Shown in pieces: positions 57,281 to 64,000 of a DNA stretch of 64,000 bases. The notes under the pieces are model-generated. The model saw only the letters and a list, made by a program, of their open reading frames with translations. It did no database searches and had not been told where the DNA came from. The stretch's first letter is position 1; each line of letters opens with the position of its first letter. The position numbers and the translations under genes are program-made. This DNA is from Clostridium ljungdahlii DSM 13528 (GTDB lineage Bacteria > Bacillota > Clostridia > Clostridiales > Clostridiaceae), in the NCBI RefSeq assembly GCF_000143685.1, contig NC_014328.1, forward strand, positions 1,302,001-1,366,000, written 5' to 3'.

Positions 57281-58612
57281 ATGAATGGAGCAAGAAGTAC
57301 AGCTGTAGAAATACTTAATGAGGTATTGGGAAGTAATGCATATTCTAATAAAGTTTTAAATACGTATTTAAATAAGAATAATTTAAACAAAAAGGATAAG
57401 GCTTTAGTTACTGAAATAGTATATGGTACTTTAAAATATATGTATACTATTGACACTATACTAGATGATTTCATAAAAAGTAGTTTAAAGAAGATGAATA
57501 TAGATATAGTAAATATACTGAGAATTTCTATATATCAACTCAGGTACCTAGATAAAATACCTGAGTTTGCAGTAGTAAATGAAGCCGTAGAACTTTCGAA
57601 AAAAAAGTCAAAGGGGCTCTCAAAATTAGTCAATGGAGTCTTAAGAAATTACTTGAGAAATAAAGATAATTTGCACTGTGAACATAAGGACAATAAAATA
57701 GATAACTTGTGTTTTAAATATTCATTTCCAAGGTGGATGACTTTGCTTTTTATTCATCAATATGGAGAAGCTGTAGGTGAGAGTATATTACAATCACTTA
57801 ATTACATACCCAAAGTTACAGTTAGAGTTAATGGATTAAAAATTGATTATAAAAGTGTTTGGGATGAACTTTTAAAAAATGGATATGACATACAAAAAGG
57901 TAAAATATGCAAGGAAGCTGTAGTAATAAATAGAGGCAGCAATATAGAGGAAAATCCACTTTTTAAAAAAGGATATATAACAGTACAGGATGAAAGTGCC
58001 ATGCTTGTAGCACATATTGTAGACCCGGAAGAAAATATGACCGTACTTGATATGTGCAGTGCACCTGGAGGAAAGTCCTGCCATATGGCAGAACTTATGA
58101 AAAATACAGGAGTAATATATGCCTATGATTTACATGAGAATAAATTAAGATTTGTAGAAGAAAACGCAAATAGAATGGATATTAAAAACATAAAATGTAA
58201 TAAGTTAGATGCGGAAAAATATGTAGAACAGTTTGAAGCTACAGCAGATAGAGTGCTAATAGATGTGCCATGCTCAGGACTAGGAATAGTAAGAAAGAAA
58301 CCTGAAATTAAATGGAACAAAAGTATGAAGTCTTTAAATAGCCTTATAAATGTGCAGAGAAAAATCATGTTAAATGCTTCAAGATATGTAAAAGATGGTG
58401 GAAAACTTATATATTCTACTTGTACCTTAAATAAAAGTGAAAATGAAGATAACATAAATTGGTTTATTAGAGAAAATCCTCAGTATAAATTAGAAAAAAT
58501 TTATTGTGGTGATTTTGACAACATAATTTATCATAAAGAGGGATATATAACTATATTGCCCGATGATAATATGGATGGATTTTTTATTGCAAAAATGATA
58601 AAACATAGGTAG
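57281..58612 (+). CDS. rsmB: 16S rRNA (cytosine-967-C5) methyltransferase RsmB
   Basis: 443 residues: an N-terminal NusB-like RNA-binding domain (1-140) and a Rossmann methyltransferase domain with 'DMCSAPGGKSCHMAEL' (SAM site), 'DVPCSGLGIVRKKPEIKW' (first catalytic Cys) and 'YSTCTLNKSENE' (second Cys). The start is ATG 57281 after AGAGGT. The next gene begins 9 bases later. Confidence 0.95.
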   Translation: MNGARSTAVEILNEVLGSNAYSNKVLNTYLNKNNLNKKDKALVTEIVYGTLKYMYTIDTILDDFIKSSLKKMNIDIVNILRISIYQLRYLDKIPEFAVVNEAVELSKKKSKGLSKLVNGVLRNYLRNKDNLHCEHKDNKIDNLCFKYSFPRWMTLLFIHQYGEAVGESILQSLNYIPKVTVRVNGLKIDYKSVWDELLKNGYDIQKGKICKEAVVINRGSNIEENPLFKKGYITVQDESAMLVAHIVDPEENMTVLDMCSAPGGKSCHMAELMKNTGVIYAYDLHENKLRFVEENANRMDIKNIKCNKLDAEKYVEQFEATADRVLIDVPCSGLGIVRKKPEIKWNKSMKSLNSLINVQRKIMLNASRYVKDGGKLIYSTCTLNKSENEDNINWFIRENPQYKLEKIYCGDFDNIIYHKEGYITILPDDNMDGFFIAKMIKHR

Positions 58613-58621
58613 GTGCAATAT

Positions 58622-59659
58622 ATGGATAATATTCTTGACTTTGATATGGAAGAATTGAAAAGTTGGATGAGAGACAATTGTGAAAGTGAATTCAGAGCAA
58701 AACAGATAATGGACTGGATATATAAAAATGGTCAATGCGATTTTGATAATATGACCAATATACCTAAGAAGTTACTAGAAAAGTTAAAAACAAATTTTTA
58801 CATAGGTACTACTGAATTAGTTAAAAAATGTGAGTCAAAATTTAGAGATACTTTTAAATTTTTATATGAATATAAAGATGGAAATATGGTGGAAACTGTA
58901 GTTATGAAATATAAACATGGTAATTCCATATGTATTTCAACTCAAGTAGGATGTAGGATGGGATGTAAGTTTTGTGCATCTACAATAGATGGAATGGTTA
59001 GAAACTTGACAGCAGGAGAAATGTTAGGCCAAATTTTAAAATCCCAGAATGAAATAGGAGAGAGGATATCTAATATAGTCCTTATGGGAAGTGGGGAACC
59101 CCTAGATAATTATGAAAATGTTTTGAAGTTTTTAAAAATAGTAAATTCTGAGTACAGTTTCAACATAGGCCAAAGACATATAACCTTGTCAACTTGTGGT
59201 ATAGTACCTAAGATAAAGGATTTAGCAGATAGGGATCTTCAGATAACTTTGGCCATATCACTACATGCTCCAAATGACGTTATGAGAAAAAAAATAATGC
59301 CTATTGCAAATAAATATTCCATAAAAGATGTAATAGATGCATGTAAGTATTATATAGATAAGACGGGTAAAAGGGTATCTTTTGAATACGCTTTGGTAAG
59401 TGGAGTAAATGACAGTTTAAAATGTTGTGATGAATTAACTGAACTTATAAGTGGATTATTGTGCCATGTTAATTTAATACCAGTCAATGAAGTTAAGGAA
59501 AATAACTTAAAAAAATCTTCTTCTGATGATGTAAAGAAATTTTACCATAGGTTGATTAAGAATAAAATAGAGACTACTATAAGAAGAGAAATGGGTTCAG
59601 ACATAGACGCTGCTTGCGGACAATTGAGGAGAAGTTATTTAAAATCGAAAAAGTTATAG
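58622..59659 (+). CDS. rlmN: 23S rRNA (adenine-2503-C2)/tRNA methyltransferase RlmN
   Basis: 345 residues, radical SAM enzyme. The cluster motif is 'CRMGCKFC', and the C-terminal catalytic Cys lies in 'AACGQLRR'. It methylates A2503 of 23S rRNA and A37 of some tRNAs. AGGTAGGTG overlapping the rsmB stop supports ATG 58622 rather than GTG 58613. It has the RlmN sequence rather than a resistance-type Cfr (inference from context and length). Confidence 0.94.
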   Translation: MDNILDFDMEELKSWMRDNCESEFRAKQIMDWIYKNGQCDFDNMTNIPKKLLEKLKTNFYIGTTELVKKCESKFRDTFKFLYEYKDGNMVETVVMKYKHGNSICISTQVGCRMGCKFCASTIDGMVRNLTAGEMLGQILKSQNEIGERISNIVLMGSGEPLDNYENVLKFLKIVNSEYSFNIGQRHITLSTCGIVPKIKDLADRDLQITLAISLHAPNDVMRKKIMPIANKYSIKDVIDACKYYIDKTGKRVSFEYALVSGVNDSLKCCDELTELISGLLCHVNLIPVNEVKENNLKKSSSDDVKKFYHRLIKNKIETTIRREMGSDIDAACGQLRRSYLKSKKL

Positions 59660-59673
59660 AGAGGGTGTAGAAA

Positions 59674-60393
59674 ATGGTGGGGATCTTATCAGATGTAGGT
59701 AAGGTAAGAAAGCTAAATGAAGATTTTGTAGATTTCTATAATGGTAAAAATTTTAACTTATATGTAATAGCAGATGGAATGGGTGGACACAATGCAGGAG
59801 AGGTAGCCAGCAAGATTGCTGTGGAAACAACCATTTCTTACATGAAATCAAATGAAACATCAAATATGGAGGAAGATTTATTAAAAGCTGTAAGTGTAGC
59901 AAATGATAAAATTTATGAACTTTCTATTAGCAACAGTCAATTTGGTGGAATGGGGACAACTATAACAGTCTGCCTTGTAAAAGATAAAGATATGATAGTA
60001 GCAAATGTAGGGGATAGTAGTTGCTATGTTGTAAAATATGATGGTATAACAAAAGTGACTAAAGATCACTCTTTAGTACAACAACTGGTGGATGAAGGTA
60101 GTATAACTGAAGAAGAAGCTGCAATTCATCCTAACAAAAATATAATAACAAGAGCGCTTGGAACTAATAAGTCTGTAAAAGTAGATATATTTAAAGTAAA
60201 TTTAGAAGATGTAAATAGAGTAATAATGTGTACTGACGGGCTATCTAATGGAGTAAATATGAACGAAATGTATGATATAATAATGAATAACAATAACGAA
60301 GATGCTTGCAAGCAGCTAATAGAACTAAGTAAGCTTAGAGGTGGAAAGGATAATATATCAGTTATTGTATTTGAAGGAGAGTGTAAAAAATGA
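59674..60393 (+). CDS. prpC: PP2C-type Ser/Thr phosphatase PrpC (Stp)
   Basis: 239 residues. 'SDVGKVRKLNEDF', 'VIADGMGGHNAGE', 'NVGDSSCYV' and 'CTDGLSNGV' hold the metal-binding Asp residues. It dephosphorylates targets of the kinase encoded next, which overlaps it by 4 bases. Confidence 0.95.
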   Translation: MVGILSDVGKVRKLNEDFVDFYNGKNFNLYVIADGMGGHNAGEVASKIAVETTISYMKSNETSNMEEDLLKAVSVANDKIYELSISNSQFGGMGTTITVCLVKDKDMIVANVGDSSCYVVKYDGITKVTKDHSLVQQLVDEGSITEEEAAIHPNKNIITRALGTNKSVKVDIFKVNLEDVNRVIMCTDGLSNGVNMNEMYDIIMNNNNEDACKQLIELSKLRGGKDNISVIVFEGECKK

Positions 60394-62297
60394 TAGGGAC
60401 TATGCTAGGGAATAGATATGAGTTGCTTGAAAAAATAGGAGAGGGAGGTATGGCTATTGTTTATAGGGCCAAAGACCACCTCTTGAGCAGAAACGTAGCT
60501 GTTAAAATTCTCAAAGAAGAATTTTCAAGTGATGGAGAATTTGTAGAGAAATTTAAAAGGGAAGCAGCAGCAGCAGCAAGTCTTTCAGATAATAATATAG
60601 TGAACATATATGATGTAGGTACACAGAAGGATATAAACTACATAGTAATGGAATGTGTTATTGGAAAGACTTTAAAACAAGTAATAAAAGAAGAAAAGAA
60701 AATACCTCCTGCAAGGGCAGTAGAAGTAGCTATTCAAATAGCTAAAGCTTTGAAATGTGCCCATAAGAATAATATTATACATAGAGATATAAAACCTCAT
60801 AATATTCTTGTGACAGAAGATGGTATAGTAAAAGTAACGGACTTTGGTATAGCCAAAGCCTCGGATTCAGTTACAATAACTAATTCTAATAAGATAATGG
60901 GTTCTGCACACTACTTTTCCCCAGAACAAGCAAAAGGAAGCTTTGTAGACTTTAGAACAGATATTTACTCCCTTGGCATAGTTATGTATGAAATGGTTAC
61001 AGGACGTGTTCCCTATGATGCAGAAAGTCCTGTATCAATAGCACTAAAACATATACAAGAACCTGTAGTTCCACCAAATCAGTTAAATGAAAATATACCA
61101 GATAGTTTAAATAGACTTATTCTGAAAGCTGTGGAAAAAGAGCCTATAAGAAGATATCAGACAATGGAAGATATGTTAGTGGATTTGAAAAAGATAGAAA
61201 ATAATCAAAAAATCAATTTGTCAGATGATGACTTAAGTGGTGATATGACTAGGATAATGGATCCTGTAGATGTAAACAATGCTTATAAAAATGAGGACGA
61301 TTATGATGATGAAGTAGAGCCAGCAAGAAAACCAGTTAAATTAAACTTAGACCCTAAAAAGAAAAAGAGAATATTGACCACCGCAATAGGTGTTCTTGTA
61401 GTTGTAATAGGTATAATTTCAGGATATATTTGGTATAACAAGGTATATAGCAGCGGAGACATAACTGTGCCGAGTATTGTAGGCATGAAACAGGATGATG
61501 CCAAACAGTTAGTAGAAAGCAAAAAGCTTAATTTTGTAATAGGTGGCAAAGAAAAAAGTGACAAACCAGAAGGAACAGTAATAGATTGTTTTCCTAAATC
61601 AGGAACAAAGGTAAAATCAAACTCAGATGTAAGGGTAATTATAAGCAGTGGATCTGATTCACTGACTGTTCCAAATTTGGTTGGGGTAGATTTTGCTACT
61701 GCAAAGGATATTATATCAAACAGTGGGCTTACTTTGGGAAATGTATCTTACAGACACAGTGACGATGTAGCAGAAGGAGATGTTATAAGCCAAGATCCTA
61801 CAGCAGATAGTAAAGCTCAAAATGGTACAAAAGTAAATCTTGTGGTAAGTAAGGGAGCAGATGCAAAATATGTAACAGTACCAGATGTTTCAGGCAAAAA
61901 CATAGAAGAAGCAGCTTCTATAATGGCAGGTTCAGGACTTAAGGTTTCTAGAAATCCAGTAGCTACTTCAGATAAATCTCAGAGTGGAGTTGTAACAAGC
62001 CAAAGCATAGGAGGATCACAGCAAGTTAAAGAAGGTACTACGGTAAGCTTAACTTATTATGAATATAAAGAAACTCAAAATGATCAAAGTAGTAATTTAG
62101 GAACCCCAACTGGAGGAAAAAGCACTGGAAGCAGCGGACAAAGTAAGGATGGAAGCGATACAGGAAGCGGAAGCGGGTCTAGCGGAAGTAAATCTGATAA
62201 TGGAAGCGGCACAGGCAGTTCTTCTTCTGATGGAGGTACAGGAAACAATGGAAATACAAATACGGGTGGTACAGGAAATTCAGATAAAACAAATTAG
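60390..62297 (+). CDS. prkC: PASTA-domain Ser/Thr protein kinase PrkC
   Basis: 635 residues. The kinase domain (1-265) has 'GEGGMA', K39 in 'VAVKIL', 'HRDIKPHN' and 'DFGIAKA'. One membrane helix (about 330-350) leads to three extracytoplasmic PASTA repeats, which start 'ITVPSIVG', 'LTVPNLVG' and 'VTVPDVSG' and sense peptidoglycan. The last 65 residues are a Gly/Ser/Asn-rich low-complexity tail. PrkC homologues control germination, wall synthesis and, in enterococci, IreB. Confidence 0.95.
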   Translation: MIGTMLGNRYELLEKIGEGGMAIVYRAKDHLLSRNVAVKILKEEFSSDGEFVEKFKREAAAAASLSDNNIVNIYDVGTQKDINYIVMECVIGKTLKQVIKEEKKIPPARAVEVAIQIAKALKCAHKNNIIHRDIKPHNILVTEDGIVKVTDFGIAKASDSVTITNSNKIMGSAHYFSPEQAKGSFVDFRTDIYSLGIVMYEMVTGRVPYDAESPVSIALKHIQEPVVPPNQLNENIPDSLNRLILKAVEKEPIRRYQTMEDMLVDLKKIENNQKINLSDDDLSGDMTRIMDPVDVNNAYKNEDDYDDEVEPARKPVKLNLDPKKKKRILTTAIGVLVVVIGIISGYIWYNKVYSSGDITVPSIVGMKQDDAKQLVESKKLNFVIGGKEKSDKPEGTVIDCFPKSGTKVKSNSDVRVIISSGSDSLTVPNLVGVDFATAKDIISNSGLTLGNVSYRHSDDVAEGDVISQDPTADSKAQNGTKVNLVVSKGADAKYVTVPDVSGKNIEEAASIMAGSGLKVSRNPVATSDKSQSGVVTSQSIGGSQQVKEGTTVSLTYYEYKETQNDQSSNLGTPTGGKSTGSSGQSKDGSDTGSGSGSSGSKSDNGSGTGSSSSDGGTGNNGNTNTGGTGNSDKTN

Positions 62298-62306
62298 GAG
62301 GAATTT

Positions 62307-63170
62307 ATGCAGGGAACTATAGTTAAGGGTATAGGAGGATTTTATTATATAAAAACAGATAATGGGGTAATTGAATGTAAGGCAAGGGGAAAGTTTAGGC
62401 ATAATTCACTTTCCCCTATGGTAGGAGATAAAGTTGATATTGCACTAGAAAAAGAGCAGGGAGTTATTAATAGAATCTATTCTAGAAAAACTAAATTGAA
62501 GAGACCTGCTGTAGCTAATGTAACCCAGGCACTGGTAGTTTTTGCATTTAACCGTCCTGAAATAAATGAAGATCTATTAAATAGATTTCTTATAAGCTGT
62601 GAATTGAATAATTTGAAAATAGTAGTTTGCTTTAATAAGCTGGATTTAGCAGAAGAAAAGGAAAAATCCGATATAGCCAATACTATGAAAAAAATAGGCT
62701 ATGACGTAATATTTTTAACGGCAAAAGAGAATTGTGGAATTGATAAAATTAAAGAAAAGCTTAAAGGAAATATTACGGTATTGTGTGGTCCATCGGGAGT
62801 TGGAAAATCTACTATTTTAAATGCCATTTCAGGAAAAGAGATTATGGAAACGGGTGAGATAAGTCAAAAATTGAAGAGAGGAAAACACACTACAAGACAT
62901 AGTGAGCTAATAGAATTGGAAGAAGGGCTTATAGTGGATACTCCGGGATTTTCCTCTCTGGATATATCTGATATATCAGAGGAAAAACTTCAGTATTGTT
63001 TTCCAGAGTTTACTGACCTTATAGGGAAATGTAAATTTACAGGTTGTTTTCATTATAAAGAACCGAATTGTGCTATTAAAGCTTCTGTTGAAGATGGCAA
63101 AATAGATAGAAAAAGATATGAGTTTTACATTAAGGTTTTAAATGAAATTATAAGTAAAAAAAAGTATTGA
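62307..63170 (+). CDS. rsgA: Ribosome small subunit GTPase RsgA
   Basis: 287 residues: N-terminal OB fold, circularly permuted GTPase (G4 'CFNKLDLAE' before G1 'GPSGVGKST' and G3 'DTPGFSS'), then a zinc site with the Cys/His pattern '[14 protein letters not shown]'. It checks late 30S assembly. In B. subtilis and here it follows prkC. Confidence 0.96.
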   Translation: MQGTIVKGIGGFYYIKTDNGVIECKARGKFRHNSLSPMVGDKVDIALEKEQGVINRIYSRKTKLKRPAVANVTQALVVFAFNRPEINEDLLNRFLISCELNNLKIVVCFNKLDLAEEKEKSDIANTMKKIGYDVIFLTAKENCGIDKIKEKLKGNITVLCGPSGVGKSTILNAISGKEIMETGEISQKLKRGKHTTRHSELIELEEGLIVDTPGFSSLDISDISEEKLQYCFPEFTDLIGKCKFTGCFHYKEPNCAIKASVEDGKIDRKRYEFYIKVLNEIISKKKY

Positions 63171-63210
63171 GCTGCTCATATAGCAGTATAAATTAAGGAG
63201 AGAGAAACAT

Positions 63211-63861
63211 ATGATAAGAATAGCACCTTCAATATTATCTGCAGATTTTTCAAAATTAGGGGAAGATATAAAAAGTCTGGACAAATATGGGGCCGATTTA
63301 ATTCATATAGACGTAATGGATGGAAATTTTGTACCGAATATATCTTTTGGAGTACCTATTATTAAAAGCATAAGGCCTCTTACAAAGTTGCCTTTTGACG
63401 TACATTTAATGATAGAAGAACCTTCAAGATATGTGGAGGATTTTGTAAAAGCAGGAGCAGATATTATAACAGTTCATTTCGAGGCGGATAGGCATATAGA
63501 TAGAACTATAAATTATATAAAAAGTTTTGGGGTAAAAGCTGCAGTTGCACTGAACCCAGCTACCTTAGTAGATAATATAAAGTACTTAATACCTTATTTA
63601 GACATGGTTCTCATAATGTCTGTAAATCCAGGATTTGGAGGACAAAAATATATAGAGTATTGTTCTGATAAACTTAAGTACATAAAAGAATTAAGCAGTA
63701 AATGTAACAAAAATTTAATGATAGAGGTAGACGGCGGTGTTTCAAAGGGCAATATAGCAAAAATAGTAGATAGCGGTGCTAATGTAATAGTAGCGGGTTC
63801 TGCTGTATTTAAGGGTGGAAATATAGAAGAGAACATAAGATTATTAAGAGGGGAAATTTAA
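63211..63861 (+). CDS. rpe: Ribulose-phosphate 3-epimerase
   Basis: 216 residues, TIM barrel. 'APSILSADF' at the start, 'HIDVMDGNFVPN' with the metal and catalytic residues, and 'MSVNPGFGGQ' and 'VDGGV' are conserved. It interconverts ribulose 5-phosphate and xylulose 5-phosphate. A small CTGCT/AGCAG hairpin lies in the 40-base gap before it. Confidence 0.96.
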   Translation: MIRIAPSILSADFSKLGEDIKSLDKYGADLIHIDVMDGNFVPNISFGVPIIKSIRPLTKLPFDVHLMIEEPSRYVEDFVKAGADIITVHFEADRHIDRTINYIKSFGVKAAVALNPATLVDNIKYLIPYLDMVLIMSVNPGFGGQKYIEYCSDKLKYIKELSSKCNKNLMIEVDGGVSKGNIAKIVDSGANVIVAGSAVFKGGNIEENIRLLRGEI

Positions 63862-63862
63862 A

Positions 63863-64000
63863 ATGAAAGCAATCATAGTATCTGGGGGCAGTGCTCCATC
63901 TAGAAAATTAATTGAAGAGGAAATTGATGAAGATTCTATTTTGATTTGTGCAGATGGAGGGGCAAATTGTCTCTATGAGTATAAAATTATACCGGATTAT
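63863..64000 (+). CDS. thiN: Thiamine pyrophosphokinase, N-terminal part (cut by window end)
   Basis: The first 46 residues are visible and the frame is open at the edge. 'IVSGGSAPS' followed by 'ICADGGANCLYE' is the N-terminal signature of thiamine pyrophosphokinase, which makes thiamine diphosphate. The rpe-thiN order is common in Firmicutes. ATG 63863 is 1 base after the rpe stop, with GAGGGGAA in rpe. Confidence 0.85.
   Translation, partial: MKAIIVSGGSAPSRKLIEEEIDEDSILICADGGANCLYEYKIIPDY

Noticed and set aside
58622..59659. rlmN as a Cfr-type antibiotic resistance gene
   Set aside because: Position in the rsmB-rlmN-prpC-prkC cluster and length fit the housekeeping enzyme.
1..64000. Minus-strand and overlapping open frames of 60-200 residues
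   Set aside because: All lie inside well-supported plus-strand genes, lack ribosome sites and show no recognisable domain; they are frame shadows.
1..64000. tRNA, rRNA, CRISPR, prophage, transposase or defence genes
   Set aside because: None was found on reading; gene order and families are housekeeping and sporulation.

Overview
The window is a 64 kb stretch of an AT-rich, endospore-forming Clostridium (Clostridium sensu stricto). The support is codon use, the AGGAGG ribosome sites with many TTG and GTG starts, the sporulation genes (spoIIGA-sigE-sigG, sigK, ylmC/ymxH, spoIVA) and a gene order that, as I remember it, follows C. acetobutylicum from the Isc cluster to rpe. I cannot name the species. 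All 63 genes I accept are on the + strand. I see no rRNA, tRNA, CRISPR array, phage or transposase gene, so this is conserved chromosomal backbone with a few insertions.

Layout. 1-7.3 kb: an XRE-cupin regulator, then a peptide ABC transporter (binding protein, two permeases, two ATPases) ending in a membrane dipeptidase, which looks like one import-and-cleave operon. 7.4-9.6 kb: Rrf2 regulator, cysteine desulfurase and IscU scaffold for Fe-S clusters. 9.7-18.4 kb: PRC-barrel protein, AI-2E-type permease, alaS behind an alanine T-box, IreB, RuvX/YqgF, DUF1292, Fur and RNase J. 18.5-24.0 kb: TypA, the tRNA wobble-uridine pair TrmR/TrhP and a penicillin-binding transpeptidase. 24.1-33.7 kb: sigK (uninterrupted), pilT, a glycosyltransferase, ftsA, ftsZ, spoIIGA, sigE, sigG and ylmC/ymxH. 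33.7-43.8 kb: nrdR, a YfiH-type enzyme, phoP-phoR, pstSCAB-phoU, then a DUF47-Pit phosphate transporter pair. 43.9-49.2 kb: DUF512 radical SAM protein, der, gpsA, spoIVA. 49.5-64 kb: yicC, remA, gmk, rpoZ, coaBC, priA, def, fmt, a zinc protease, rsmB, rlmN, prpC, prkC, rsgA, rpe and the start of thiN.

Connections. PhoPR and PstSCAB-PhoU form a phosphate-sensing unit, and 11-bp-periodic TTAA-type hexamers before the DUF47-pit operon suggest the same regulator controls it. SpoIIGA activates SigE, which with SigG and SigK drives later sporulation genes such as spoIVA. PrkC/PrpC at the right end are the homologues of the kinase and phosphatase that act on IreB in enterococci, and ireB is also present.

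No clearly new multi-gene system is visible. The less explained signals are in non-coding DNA: a 52-nt element present twice 47 kb apart before unrelated genes, structured leaders before fur, ftsA and sigE, a hairpin between a strong ribosome site and the def start, a hairpin containing the ribosome site of the transpeptidase gene, hairpins between binding-protein and permease genes in both ABC operons, and one MITE-like repeat.
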